DNA from: Saprospiraceae bacterium
GTDB taxonomy: Bacteria > Bacteroidota > Bacteroidia > Chitinophagales > Saprospiraceae
Reading direction: 5' to 3'
Assembly: GCA_016719855.1 (NCBI GenBank)
Contig: JADJYH010000001.1
Coordinates: 186,001-250,000 of the forward strand
DNA: 64,000 nucleotides
Shown here piece by piece: positions 9,918 to 19,430 of this stretch. A program made the translations under genes and the position numbers. The number at the start of each line of letters is the position of its first letter. Position 1 is the first letter of the stretch. The notes under the pieces are model-generated. The model did not search any database. It was given only the letters and a program-made list of their open reading frames with translations, and was not told where the DNA came from.

Positions 9918-10877
9918 TTACAAAGCTCCAAACAGCTTATATTTTTTCTGCAATTGGAAAATCATGTCCTTGGTCATGCTGCTGAGGTCGTACTTTGGTT
10001 TCCAATGCCAGTCGTTACGGGCAGCACTGTCGTCAATGCTTTCGGGCCAGCTTTTGGCAATTTTTTGGCGAAAATCGGGTGCGTAACTTACCTTGAAATT
10101 GGGCTTTTCCAGTTGAATGGTAGCCGCAATTTCCGAAGGGGAAAAGCTCATGCCCGCCAAGTTGTAGCTTGTACGGACGTTGATTTTGCTGGCTTCGGCG
10201 TCCATCAGTTCGAGCGTGGCACGGATGGCATCGTCCATGTAAATCATGGGCAGAATCGTGTTTTCGCTCAAAAAACAGGTGTAGTCCTGCTCCTTCACGG
10301 CGTTGTGGTAAATCTCAACGGCATAGTCCGTGGTGCCGCCACCGGGGTCACTCTGCCAACCAATGACTCCGGGATAGCGCAGGGAGCGGATGTCCATTCC
10401 GTACTTCAAAAAGTAATATTGGCTCCAAAGCTCACCAGCGGATTTGCTCATTCCATAAACCGTGGTTGGTTTCAGCACTGCGTTCTGCGGCGTCATTTGC
10501 CTTGGGATGTCGGCACCGAAAACAGCGATGGAACTGGGAAAAAAGATTTTGGCTATCCCCTTTGCTCGTGCTACTTCAAACACGTTGAAAAGCCCGCCCA
10601 TGTTGATGTCCCAGGTTTGCAACGGGTTTTGTTCGCCCTTGGCGGAAAGGATGGCGGCGAGGTGGTAAATCTGCGTGATGCCGTGCCGCTCAACTGCGTC
10701 GGCAACAGCTTTTGCATCAAGGACGTTCAGCAGTTCGAATGGCCCTTCGTGGCCCGCTGCTTCCCGAATGTCGGTGGCTACCACGTTGTTTGTGCCGAAT
10801 GTCCCCCGAAGCGCCTCGGTCAGCACCGACCCGATTTGGCCGTTTGCGCCGATGACGAGAATTTTGTCTTTGCTCAT
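9918..10877 (-). CDS. tdh: SDR-type L-threonine 3-dehydrogenase
   Basis: NAD-dependent short-chain (extended SDR/epimerase-like) threonine dehydrogenase producing 2-amino-3-oxobutyrate. The Rossmann motif is GANGQIG (9-15), and the active-site YxxxK is YGMSKSAGE (Tyr about 142, Lys about 146). The typical LRYPGVIGWQSDPGGGTTDYA substrate segment marks the threonine-specific subfamily used by Bacteroidota and some archaea instead of the zinc enzyme. 319 residues. First gene of the tdh-kbl operon. Confidence 0.94.
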   Translation of the reverse strand: MSKDKILVIGANGQIGSVLTEALRGTFGTNNVVATDIREAAGHEGPFELLNVLDAKAVADAVERHGITQIYHLAAILSAKGEQNPLQTWDINMGGLFNVFEVARAKGIAKIFFPSSIAVFGADIPRQMTPQNAVLKPTTVYGMSKSAGELWSQYYFLKYGMDIRSLRYPGVIGWQSDPGGGTTDYAVEIYHNAVKEQDYTCFLSENTILPMIYMDDAIRATLELMDAEASKINVRTSYNLAGMSFSPSEIAATIQLEKPNFKVSYAPDFRQKIAKSWPESIDDSAARNDWHWKPKYDLSSMTKDMIFQLQKKYKLFGAL

Positions 10878-10963
10878 AGCGATTAAATTGGGTCAACGGC
10901 TGCATTTTTCGCCCCCGTCACTGCCCCAGCATGGTTAGGTTTTGAGGGCGAAAGGTAGGAATT

Positions 10964-11431
10964 CTACTTAGAAGATAGGTCAGGAAAAAATGGAATGGTG
11001 TCCAGAAATTGCCAAGAGGCGTTGTCGTAATCCATTTCGCAGCACCAGTTCGTCAGGCCGTTGGTCAGCACGAGGTATCTCACCCGAAGCGGCATGTTGT
11101 AGGCTGCCACTTGCCGCAGGGTGGCTTCGGTAATGGTCACATTTGGCGATTTGCATTCAACAAGCAGGTGCGGCTGCATGTCCCAATCGTAGGCCAAGAT
11201 GTCGCAGCGTTTAGTCAACTCGTTGACTTTCAGCACTTTCTCTGTTCGGATTCGGTTTTTGGGATAATTTTTTTCCACTTTTAAATATTCCAGAAAAAGC
11301 TGTCGCACCACCTCCTCTGGCGTCTGCACGAGAAATTTTTTACGGATTGGGTCGTAGATAAACGCTTGGCCATCCTGCTTGTGCAGGTTCAAAATGGATT
11401 GGTACTTCAATAAATCTATCGCTACCTGCAT
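10964..11431 (-). CDS. Type I restriction enzyme R N-terminal-like (HSDR_N_2) domain protein
   Basis: Small stand-alone protein, 155 residues, with a PD-(D/E)xK-like core: RTEKVLKVNELTKRCDILAYD (Asp near 94) and LLVECKSP (Glu-Cys-Lys near 111-113), then an alpha-beta end with RYLVLTNGLTNWCCEMD. It fits the HSDR_N_2 family, which occurs as single-domain proteins in many Bacteroidota. No HsdM, HsdS, helicase or other restriction gene is nearby, so a role in restriction is not supported. Its start is 94 bases downstream of the adhesin gene's stop, on the same strand, and a hairpin terminator separates them. Function unknown. Confidence 0.75.
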   Translation of the reverse strand: MQVAIDLLKYQSILNLHKQDGQAFIYDPIRKKFLVQTPEEVVRQLFLEYLKVEKNYPKNRIRTEKVLKVNELTKRCDILAYDWDMQPHLLVECKSPNVTITEATLRQVAAYNMPLRVRYLVLTNGLTNWCCEMDYDNASWQFLDTIPFFPDLSSK

Positions 11432-11465
11432 CGCTCGTATTTTTTCCTTCGGAAAAATTCATCCT

Positions 11466-11507
11466 AAAAAAAATGGAGGGACGCATCAAAAGCGCCCCTC
11501 CATTTTT
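11466..11507. terminator. Hairpin terminator downstream of the 1499-residue adhesin
   Basis: AAATGGAGGG-CGC pairs with GCG-CCCTCCATTT around a 7-base loop, flanked by A and T tracts, so it can work in both directions. It lies just after the adhesin stop codon on the minus strand. Confidence 0.8.
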
Positions 11508-11525
11508 ACCAAAGAAACCATTCAA

Positions 11526-14500
11526 TCAACGAAGCAGCGTCACGTCACCTTTTTTCGAGTAATCCTTTCCGCTGCCGCCGGTTATCTCATAAACCACCCG
11601 GTAGATATAAACATCGGAGGCTGCTTCTTCATTTTTCTGCTTGCCGTCCCAACCTTCAACCCCGCTTTCGTTATCATAAACGAGTTGGCCCCAGCGGTTC
11701 CAAACCTTGAACTCATTGATGGTTATCGGAATCAATGAAACGACTTTGAAACGGTCGTTTTTGCTGTCGCCATTTGGCGAAAAGGCATTGGGAATGCCGA
11801 TGGGAATGTTGTGGACATCCATGAACAATGCTTCGGAAATGGTACAACCTTCGGGCGTCAAGATTTCCACTCGGATCGGTCGAGTCACTACTTGCAATAC
11901 ATCTTCACCGAAAATTTCTTCAGCGTTTAATACTTCAGAAACGGTGTCCATTGTGGTTGAGACAAGCACATCATCAATGTACCAGTTGAAGGTCGAACCA
12001 GCCGGAATGAGCGTCAGCGGCTCAACGTACAGCACAAATTCCTCACCTTCGTAAATGGTGTCGTTGTTGATTAGGACTTCTTGTGCCTTGATGGAATCGA
12101 GCAGGACAAACGAAGAAACATCCACCTGAATAGAGTCAATATGGGCGAAACAGCCCATTGCATCACTGACCAAAACCGTGTAGGTGTTTGGCCCAGTTGG
12201 GGTTCTGGTTATTTGGTCGGTTGTCCCAATTTCAGCACCGTCGCTCTTCGTCCATTTGTAAATTAAGCCACTAATATTGGGGGTTACAATCGCCGTAAAG
12301 GTAGCGTTGTCCCCAAAACAAACAAACGTCGGGCCCTCAATATCAACCGTGAAGTCCGCAGCAACAGTAACCGTCACTTGGTCAGTGCTCACACAATCGC
12401 CGACGGTGGCAGTGACTGTATAGGTCGTAGTTTGGGTTGGGCTTACCGTCGGATTTGGGTCAGTCGTTGTCAAACTACCATCAGAGGATGTCCAAGAATA
12501 AACAGCTTGAGGGTTGTTTACACTGTTCAACAGCACCTGCTCACCTGGACAAATCAGCGCATCCTGTAAATTGAATACTTCGCCTGTTGGCACAAATATG
12601 GTGGCCGAGGCGCCCACTGGGCATCCCATAAACTCAGCCTGCACATTGTAGGTTGTGGTCCCTCCGGGCGATGCTGTCGGGTTCGGACAATCCGAGCAGC
12701 TAAGGTTGTCTGAGGGTGTCCACATGAATTCCTCCAATCCAACTGGGCCAACTACCGTCAGGTTCACCGATTCGCCGGGACAAATGGAATCCAGTGGCGG
12801 CACTATTTCAATTAATGTGGAAGGTACTACGATGATTTCTATCGAATCCACGCTAGTGCAAGCATTTACGGTCGTGGTACGAACGTAGGTATGCGTTTCT
12901 GTGGCAATGAAAACCAGGTTCAGGAACGAATCAGGCGTCAGTGCACCTGGGATTTCGCTGTCCCACATCAACTCAATTCCGGGGAAGTTGCTTGGCTCGT
13001 AGGTGGGTGAAATCAACGTCACCTCTTCGCCAAGGCAGAAGGACTCCTTCGGTGGCATGGCCATGATGCTCAGGTCGGGCAACGAATCCACATAAACCAG
13101 CACGGAGTCTATGACGCCACATGCTACGGTGTTCAAACTGGCATAGTACCAAGTGCTGACGGGTGGCGTCACGACGACTTGTTGTGGATCAACCTGTGTC
13201 ATAAAAAAGTTTGGCGTCCAGGTCACCCCTACCCCAGCCGTTGAGTTGGTGTTGGTTAAAGTCGCACTTTCTCCCAAACAAATAAAAACCGTATCGGGGT
13301 TTTGAATTTCGATTTCGGCTGGAATTACCGTGATGGTCACTTGAGCCGTGTCTTTGCAAACACCTGTTGCGCTGGAGGCAATCAGCGTGTAGGTAGTAGT
13401 CACGTCGGGTGTGGCAAGTGGGCCAGAGACATTGCCGCCAGGGCTTAGGTTCACGTTTGGCGTCCAGACAAAATTGGTAGAGGAGCCAAATACATCGGTA
13501 CCAAGGTCAACGCTGTAGTTTTGGCAAATCGTCGTGTCATTGGCCACCACTGGAAAGTCGAAGGCATCCACGTTGATGGTGACTTGGTCAGTAGCAACAC
13601 AGCCGCCCAATTCCACTTCAACAGTAAGGAAAATGGAGTTGAAAAATGGCGGTGGAACAATGACCTGAACGGGGTTCGACGGGTCAGGTATATTGATAAA
13701 AAAAGAAGTCCATAGCAGATTGCTATTGTTGACGTTATTGGTCGCTGTAAGGATTACACTATCCGTTTCACAAATATTGATAATGCCCTCTGGGAAAATA
13801 TTCACCTCTGGGTCAATCAATAGCAAGTATACTGAATCCACATCCGTGCAAATACCAAGCGTACCTGTCACTACCACCCATTGGCTCATGGTTGGGGTGG
13901 CAGTCGGGTTTGAAATATTGGGGTCGGAGAAAATGCCAGGTGGTTGCCAGAAATAATCGGCTGCGCCGTTCACGTTCATCTGTGCGCCATTGCCTTGGCA
14001 AACCAATACAGTGTCAAGTTGGTCTTCAAAAATTTGCACATTCAAATTGTCCTGAAGGTCAATTTGAAGCGTTGCCAACACCGTTACACCGCAACCAAAA
14101 TCCCGAACCAATTGGATGATAATGGTTTCCGTTCCTTCCGGCAACCCATCGCTCAGGGCTTGAATTGGAAAGGTGAATACCTCATTTCCTGTGTTGAAGG
14201 TAACAGAGCCTGGGAGCGTCAATAGGTAATCTGTGCCCAAAGTCGCTGTACCGGATACTAGGATATCGAATGTAGTTGCTTGGTCAACAGGTGCATTCAG
14301 TCCAATAACAATCTCATCAGGAACATTCACACATTCCTCTACGAGGTACTGGATGCCAGAGTTGTAGTTGACGCCAAGGTTTGGCGAGCCGCCTTTGATG
14401 TCAGAAATGAAAACGCCAGAGTCGAAGGCGGTGTCACCCCGGTCCGCAATGGCAAATTTCAAGTGGTAGGTGTTGCAGGGTATCGTCGCAATGCGAGCGG

Positions 14501-16025
14501 TAAGGCTCTTTTTTACCCCGATTGAGTCGGACGTCAACCCATCGTAAGCCACGCTGAGTCCATCCTGATTGTCCCGATAGTACTCCCAGTTGAGCGCACC
14601 GTTTACGCTGTTAATCTGGATGAATGTTCCGTCTGGCAGCGTGGCAATATTTTCCTGCTTTGCAATATTAGGGTCGCCAGTGATGCCAGGGCCGCAAACG
14701 AGGAAGGCAAAAATATCATTGAAGCTAGTCCCTACCCATTCTGGATATTCCTCTGAGCCAAAAATATACTCAAAAGTAATCTCGTCGGTTGAAGCGAAAA
14801 CATCCATCTCGACGATACAAGCATCGTTCGACAAGGAGTTGTTGCCGCTTATGGTGGACAAGTAATCCAGGTCGGCGTCGCCGGGTGTGCCAGTTGGGGC
14901 GGAGGTGAAGAAAGTGCCAGGGTTGGATGCCCCGTTTGCGGAGCCACTAGTCAGCAAGATGCCCTTCTCAAGCCCAAGGTCAGAGCTTGGCCCTGCTTGG
15001 AAAGTGGCCAAAGCCGAGTTCGCGCAGTCAATATTGGTGATGGTGATTGAAGTTTGTCCCGTAACCACACTCTGTACGATGTCGGCAGGTGAGGAACCTG
15101 TCTCCACCGTGATTTCTTGTGATGGCTGACATGCTTCCGCTGTACATTCCCAAGAACCTTGGAAGCCCTCAAAAACCGTGGCCCCGTTTGAAATGAATTG
15201 AATGGTCAAACAGCCACTTTGAGCGGAGACGGAATAGCAAACCCCTCCGAGGCTGCTTCCATTGCCGCCACCTGAGATGGAGCCGATTTGGGGCGAGCTA
15301 GTAGTCGGGCCATCAAAAAAATTGATTTGGTCTCCACCAAAACTCTCAATGTTGTAATACTCCAAAGAAAAATTGATGCAATTGTGCGGCGAAGATGGGC
15401 AAATGGTATAAGCGAAATTTTCATTGTTCCCATAGTCATCATCAGGCCCACCAGAGTCTGTCAGCGTACCGCTGCATGCGGTTGAACCACCTTGGTCCAC
15501 GGTACTAATCGGTGGTTTTTTGACGACGCAAAGCTTGAAAGCACCAGCGTTGGGAGTGCCTGAAGGCGACCAATCATTTATCCTGATAAAATAAGTGATG
15601 CCGGGTGTCAGGCCAAAAAGGTCAACTTCTACGATGCCTTCACCGTTTGCTGCCGAGCTACAATCCAGCAGTTGGAGGCCATTGAACTCACAATCGCCAC
15701 GGTAAATGGCAATCTGCGGGTTCAGTATTGGGTCAATGCCAAGGTTGGGGTCTGGGCAGGCCGTCACGGTTACGCGGTAGTCCAAAATCGTGTCAACTGC
15801 CACGAACGAAAACCAAACGTCCCGCTCTGGGTTGCCCACCCAACAGGATGGAAAATTATCAAAACCGATATTGCTTTCCGTGGCATTCAGGTTGTTGTAA
15901 AACACGCTGTCGGGGCAAACTGGGGCTGGCCCAAGGTTGACAATGCCGGGACAATCGTCGTTTGCAGGTTGTGCAAACAAACTGAAGGCAAGCAGGAGGA
16001 ATGAAAACGTGAAGAATTGCTTCAT
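11526..16025 (-). CDS. Giant T9SS type B adhesin: CUB-like, choice-of-anchor L and PKD-like repeats
   Basis: 1499-residue secreted protein. Signal peptide about 1-18 (ends LFAQP). An N-terminal module (about 20-165) of the PANDDCPG type is followed by a CUB-like region with INFFDGPTTSSPQIG. The choice-of-anchor L domain (about 300-560) shows EITFEYIFGSEEYPEW and NDIFAFLVCGPG. A Calx-beta-like segment (TLGTDYLLTLPGSVTF) follows, then roughly eight PKD/Ig-like repeats with CLGE(S/E) and YTVTATVGDC motifs. The end has IPNAFSPNGDSKNDRFKV, NRWGQLVYD and KKGDVTLLR, a type B CTD. Likely cell-surface adhesion or gliding-associated; ligand unknown. Monocistronic. Confidence 0.88.
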   Translation of the reverse strand: MKQFFTFSFLLLAFSLFAQPANDDCPGIVNLGPAPVCPDSVFYNNLNATESNIGFDNFPSCWVGNPERDVWFSFVAVDTILDYRVTVTACPDPNLGIDPILNPQIAIYRGDCEFNGLQLLDCSSAANGEGIVEVDLFGLTPGITYFIRINDWSPSGTPNAGAFKLCVVKKPPISTVDQGGSTACSGTLTDSGGPDDDYGNNENFAYTICPSSPHNCINFSLEYYNIESFGGDQINFFDGPTTSSPQIGSISGGGNGSSLGGVCYSVSAQSGCLTIQFISNGATVFEGFQGSWECTAEACQPSQEITVETGSSPADIVQSVVTGQTSITITNIDCANSALATFQAGPSSDLGLEKGILLTSGSANGASNPGTFFTSAPTGTPGDADLDYLSTISGNNSLSNDACIVEMDVFASTDEITFEYIFGSEEYPEWVGTSFNDIFAFLVCGPGITGDPNIAKQENIATLPDGTFIQINSVNGALNWEYYRDNQDGLSVAYDGLTSDSIGVKKSLTARIATIPCNTYHLKFAIADRGDTAFDSGVFISDIKGGSPNLGVNYNSGIQYLVEECVNVPDEIVIGLNAPVDQATTFDILVSGTATLGTDYLLTLPGSVTFNTGNEVFTFPIQALSDGLPEGTETIIIQLVRDFGCGVTVLATLQIDLQDNLNVQIFEDQLDTVLVCQGNGAQMNVNGAADYFWQPPGIFSDPNISNPTATPTMSQWVVVTGTLGICTDVDSVYLLLIDPEVNIFPEGIINICETDSVILTATNNVNNSNLLWTSFFINIPDPSNPVQVIVPPPFFNSIFLTVEVELGGCVATDQVTINVDAFDFPVVANDTTICQNYSVDLGTDVFGSSTNFVWTPNVNLSPGGNVSGPLATPDVTTTYTLIASSATGVCKDTAQVTITVIPAEIEIQNPDTVFICLGESATLTNTNSTAGVGVTWTPNFFMTQVDPQQVVVTPPVSTWYYASLNTVACGVIDSVLVYVDSLPDLSIMAMPPKESFCLGEEVTLISPTYEPSNFPGIELMWDSEIPGALTPDSFLNLVFIATETHTYVRTTTVNACTSVDSIEIIVVPSTLIEIVPPLDSICPGESVNLTVVGPVGLEEFMWTPSDNLSCSDCPNPTASPGGTTTYNVQAEFMGCPVGASATIFVPTGEVFNLQDALICPGEQVLLNSVNNPQAVYSWTSSDGSLTTTDPNPTVSPTQTTTYTVTATVGDCVSTDQVTVTVAADFTVDIEGPTFVCFGDNATFTAIVTPNISGLIYKWTKSDGAEIGTTDQITRTPTGPNTYTVLVSDAMGCFAHIDSIQVDVSSFVLLDSIKAQEVLINNDTIYEGEEFVLYVEPLTLIPAGSTFNWYIDDVLVSTTMDTVSEVLNAEEIFGEDVLQVVTRPIRVEILTPEGCTISEALFMDVHNIPIGIPNAFSPNGDSKNDRFKVVSLIPITINEFKVWNRWGQLVYDNESGVEGWDGKQKNEEAASDVYIYRVVYEITGGSGKDYSKKGDVTLLR

Positions 16026-16354
16026 AATTTATTCTTTAAATCCTTTTTGAAAATCGGTCAATTTTTTCTAAAATTTTGATTGTCAGAAACTTACAATTCA
16101 AAAACCGATTTCATTTTGAGCGCTGTCCATTGCCACTTCGACAAATTGCAGCCGTGAATGAACCAAGACGAGCGAAGGTAAAGTCTTTTGTTCGCCAAAA
16201 ATAGAAATGCTGCTTAAAACCTTGTCGGTCAGGTAGCAATTGTGGAAAAATAAAGTCGGCGATTGACAGTTTCCCACTTTCCAAAACCGGTCCTCCACAA
16301 TTCCAAAGCAATCAATTATCTTCGGCAAAGTTTTCACCTCTAAATTTACTTTTG
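16026..16354. other. Divergent intergenic region between adhesin and TlpA-like gene
   Basis: 329 bases with no credible gene. It holds an inverted pair CAATTGTGGA (16238-16247) and TCCACAATT (16295-16303), and a second loose pair AAAATCGGTC/AAACCGATTT near 16051-16112. It presumably contains both promoters; no clear TTTG/TAnnTTTG pair at proper spacing was found. Confidence 0.5.
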
Positions 16355-18292
16355 ATGAAAAAGACAATCCATTCCCTGACTGTGCTTGCCATGCTGCTGT
16401 TCGCTTCAAGCCTTGCTGCACAACAATTTTCAACCAACCCAGAAAAGCCGACTGCTGGCGACAACGTAATCGTAAGTTACGACCCAATCGGTGGCCCATT
16501 GGCTGGCATTGAGTTTGACGGCGTTGCCTATCTGTACGAATTAGGCAAGCAGGAACCTACGGCAATTGACCTCGAATTTATGAGAGAAGATGCTGCTTTG
16601 ACTGCACTTTTGAAGATTCCAGCCGACGCCCAAGCCGTGCTTTTTTCCTTCGGAAACGACGACCTCGAAAAGACGGACAACAACGGAGGCAAGGGCTACA
16701 AAACCTTGATTTACAAGGCCGACCGATCTACGCCAGTGGCTGGTGCGCTTGGCCTAAAATCCCTGTTTTACAATGGTTACGGGCGGAATGGTGGCATTAA
16801 AAACGATGCTGAAAAAGCATTGAACCTGGCGAAACAGGAACTTGCGTCCAATCCCAAAGCCTTCAACGACATGCGGTTTGCCAGTAGCTATGCTGCTCTT
16901 GGGTTTAAGCAAAAGGATGCGACTGTGATTGCGGCTTGCAAAGCTGAAATCGAGAAAATAGATAACAACAAAAAATCAAGCGAAGATGAGCTGCGCAACG
17001 CCGTCTCGATGGCTACCGCACTGGAAGAAAAAGCACTTGCGGAATCCATTGGCAAAAAGGCGGATGAAAAATTTCCAAACGGCCTAGCCGCAAAGAAAAA
17101 GGCGATGGACAGTTTTAAGGCTGCCAAAACACTCGATGAAAAGCTAAAGATTTACGCCGATGCCAAAGTCAAATTTTCAAAGGAGAAAGACATGGAACGC
17201 ACCTTGACCTCATGGGCTGCAACCATCGCCAACGAATATGGAACTACCGAGGATTGGACTAATTTTGAAAAGTATTTTGCTCAAATCAAAGATCGCACAA
17301 GGGCTGCAGGGGTACTGAACGGCCTTGCTTGGAAAATGTCTGGAGAAAGTTTGGATGGTGCGGCCAAGAATCCAGGCAAGGGCATGGAGCTATCCGCCCG
17401 ATCGCTTGATTTGGTCAAAAAGGATATCGAAGACCCGGCCTCCAAGCCTGTCAGTTTTTCTGGTAAAAAATGGAAAAACAACCTCGAATTCACCACAGCC
17501 ATGTACGCTGACACCTATGCCCTACTGCTCTACAAAAATGGGAAATTCGCTGAGGCGCTCAAGTACCAGACCATCGCCTGTGAGAAAAACAAGTTTGGCG
17601 ATGGCGAAATGTCGGAGCGCTATGCCGTTTTTTACGAAAAAATGAACTCACCAAAGGAGACCGAACAAATGCTGACAGGTCTGATTACCGACGGCAAGGC
17701 CACCTCCAAAATGTTGGAACAGCACAAGCGCCTTTTCCTCGCCAACAACACCGTGGAATCGGCTTACGACAAGTACATGGTCAGCCTCGAAAAGGAGGCT
17801 AAGGTCAAAAAGCGGGAAGAAATCGAGAAAAAGCTGATTGATGAAAATGCCCCAGCTTTCACGCTTCGCAACCTCAAAGGTGAAGAAGTTTCATTGGAGG
17901 GACTTCGTGGCAAGGTGCTCGTCCTCGACTTTTGGGCCACTTGGTGCGGCCCGTGCAAAGCGTCGTTCCCAGGCATGCAGACTGCGGTGAACAAGTTTGC
18001 CGACCGCAAGGACGTGGAGTTCCTGTTCATTGATACTTGGGAAAATGTCGAAGACAAAGCGAAGGCCGCTGGCGATTTCATCGCTTCCAAATCCTACACT
18101 TTCAACGTGCTGATGGACTTGGACAACCAGGTGGTCACCAAGTTCGGCGTGTCTGGCATCCCCACCAAATTTGTGGTGGACCGCAACGGCAAAATCCGCT
18201 TCAAAGCAGTCGGTTTCAATGGCAACGACCAAGAACTGGTGGACGAGCTTTCCATCATGATAGATATTGCCGGAGGCGACGTAACTCCTTAA
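16355..18292 (+). CDS. TlpA-family thiol-disulfide protein with a long N-terminal helical region
   Basis: Exported thioredoxin-fold protein, 645 residues. Signal peptide 1-22 or so (ends SLAAQQF). Residues about 25-110 look like a beta domain (SYDPIGGPLAGIEFDGVAYL). About 120-480 is Lys/Glu-rich and helical, TPR-like. The C-terminal domain from about 500 is TlpA/AhpC-like: APAFTLRNLKGEEVSLEGLR, LDFWATWCGPCKASFPG (CxxC) and the cis-proline GIPTKFVVDRNG. Probably reduces disulfides in the periplasm. The ATG at 16355 is chosen over an in-frame TTG one codon earlier. Monocistronic, ending at a strong hairpin. Confidence 0.87.
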   Translation: MKKTIHSLTVLAMLLFASSLAAQQFSTNPEKPTAGDNVIVSYDPIGGPLAGIEFDGVAYLYELGKQEPTAIDLEFMREDAALTALLKIPADAQAVLFSFGNDDLEKTDNNGGKGYKTLIYKADRSTPVAGALGLKSLFYNGYGRNGGIKNDAEKALNLAKQELASNPKAFNDMRFASSYAALGFKQKDATVIAACKAEIEKIDNNKKSSEDELRNAVSMATALEEKALAESIGKKADEKFPNGLAAKKKAMDSFKAAKTLDEKLKIYADAKVKFSKEKDMERTLTSWAATIANEYGTTEDWTNFEKYFAQIKDRTRAAGVLNGLAWKMSGESLDGAAKNPGKGMELSARSLDLVKKDIEDPASKPVSFSGKKWKNNLEFTTAMYADTYALLLYKNGKFAEALKYQTIACEKNKFGDGEMSERYAVFYEKMNSPKETEQMLTGLITDGKATSKMLEQHKRLFLANNTVESAYDKYMVSLEKEAKVKKREEIEKKLIDENAPAFTLRNLKGEEVSLEGLRGKVLVLDFWATWCGPCKASFPGMQTAVNKFADRKDVEFLFIDTWENVEDKAKAAGDFIASKSYTFNVLMDLDNQVVTKFGVSGIPTKFVVDRNGKIRFKAVGFNGNDQELVDELSIMIDIAGGDVTP

Positions 18293-18304
18293 TTATCAGC
18301 ACTT

Positions 18305-18348
18305 TTGCGCAGCGAAAAACAAACCAGTTGGCGTTTTTCGCTGCGCAA
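18305..18348. terminator. Bidirectional hairpin terminator between convergent genes
   Basis: TTGCGCAGCGAAAAAC and GTTTTTCGCTGCGCAA are perfect complements around a 12-base loop, between the converging TlpA-like gene and the lipoprotein gene. Confidence 0.8.
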
Positions 18349-18358
18349 TTTCCCTTCC

Positions 18359-18793
18359 TTATTTGCTCATTCGTAGGCCAGTCACGATATGCTGTTTGGG
18401 CGCATTTTTTTCGTTTTGGTAAAAAATGACCATCGTATTTGGCGGCAGCATGTAGTCCGTAAAGTTGAAAACAGCACAAGCGGCCTTGTCCATTTCCGTG
18501 AGTTCCCATATTCCGTAAACCTGCACCACCAAGCGCTCCCTCGTGTTTTCAAAAAACTGAACGTTGTAGTTTTTGTGCCGACCCGTTGCGTCGAAAATAG
18601 CCAGCGATAACTTGCCCAACAACTTCAGTTCAATTGGTTTGTACCCGGGTTTGGTCACGACCTCAAATTCGGCCAGCTCGGCCTTCGAGAGCTGGGAGCC
18701 ACAGGTGTATTTGTGCTCGGTTTGCACATCAGACCCGCAACCAAAAATGGCAAGACAGGCAACACCGACAAATAAGTTCAGTAGGTTTTTCAT
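18359..18793 (-). CDS. Hypothetical lipoprotein
   Basis: 144 residues. The N-terminus MKNLLNLFVGVACLAIFGCG is a lipoprotein signal with Cys about 19 as the lipidation site, so the protein is envelope-anchored. The rest has no motif I recognise: a mixed alpha/beta domain with VVQVYGIWELTEMDKAACAV and three further cysteines. The ATG at 18793 is chosen because the signal starts there; longer in-frame extensions are implausible. It is 20 bases downstream of the TetR regulator on the same strand and probably co-transcribed with it. Confidence 0.65.
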   Translation of the reverse strand: MKNLLNLFVGVACLAIFGCGSDVQTEHKYTCGSQLSKAELAEFEVVTKPGYKPIELKLLGKLSLAIFDATGRHKNYNVQFFENTRERLVVQVYGIWELTEMDKAACAVFNFTDYMLPPNTMVIFYQNEKNAPKQHIVTGLRMSK

Positions 18794-18813
18794 CGCAAAC
18801 TTTTTTGTTGAGT

Positions 18814-19398
18814 TCAATTTGATTGTGGCTTTTTGATGCCCTCGAACAAGAAACGTAAGATTTCCGTTTCCAGCGATTTTACCGAGATGCCCCGCTTTTC
18901 TGGAAACCAACGGTGCAGCCAGCGCAGCGAGGTCAAGATGGTGAAAAGGCAGACCGTCACGTTCATCTCGACCAGCTCGCCAGCGTCAATTCCCTGCTGC
19001 AAAATGCGGCTGAAGCGCCGCTCGTAGTCCTTGCGAATGGTAAGGAATTCTTGCAAATACGGTTCGCTCAAGTGCCGCCACTCGTCGCTGAAAATCGTCA
19101 CGGAAGTCACATCCGTTGTGGCGATTCGGATATGCAAGGAAATGAGCTGGCGGATTTTTTCGGAGGGCGAAGCATCCAATTCCTCCACTGTTTTCATCCC
19201 CTCTTGATAGGCCCTGGCACTGTCGAAACATATCTTGTGCAGCAGTTCTTCCTTGCTCCCAAAATGCGAGTATAGACTGGAAACCTGCAAGCCAACCCGT
19301 TGTGCAAGCTCCCGCATCGAAGCGGCGAGGTAGCCCTTCTCTTGGAAAAGCCGGGCGGCTTCTTCAAAGATTTTTTGTTTGGTTGGTGAAACTGACAT
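18814..19398 (-). CDS. TetR/AcrR family transcriptional regulator
   Basis: 194 residues. The N-terminal TetR helix-turn-helix is textbook: KQKIFEEAARLFQEKGYLAA then SMRELAQRVGLQVSSLYSHF and GSKEELLHKI (about 7-56). The C-terminal ligand domain fits the larger helical TetR type (DEWRHLSEPYLQEFLTIRKD). The ATG at 19398 gives the normal short N-terminus. The upstream neighbour is a PaaE-like reductase, so a phenylacetyl-CoA or acyl-CoA-type ligand is possible; this is inference. A large palindromic repeat lies between the two genes. Confidence 0.88.
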   Translation of the reverse strand: MSVSPTKQKIFEEAARLFQEKGYLAASMRELAQRVGLQVSSLYSHFGSKEELLHKICFDSARAYQEGMKTVEELDASPSEKIRQLISLHIRIATTDVTSVTIFSDEWRHLSEPYLQEFLTIRKDYERRFSRILQQGIDAGELVEMNVTVCLFTILTSLRWLHRWFPEKRGISVKSLETEILRFLFEGIKKPQSN

Positions 19399-19430
19399 TT
19401 GGCAATAGGTTATATCAACGCAGATAAACC

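Noticed and set aside
8751..10886. Long plus-strand reading frames (381 and 328 codons) opposite kbl and tdh
   Set aside because: They lie exactly antisense to well-recognised enzymes and their translations lack domain features; GC-rich third positions keep the opposite strand open.
10964..11431. Remnant of a type I restriction system
   Set aside because: No HsdM, HsdS or helicase segment, and the protein is complete at single-domain length.
16347..16354. TACTTTTG directly abutting the TlpA-like ATG as a promoter
   Set aside because: Transcription would begin inside the coding region and cut off the signal peptide, so the match is probably chance.
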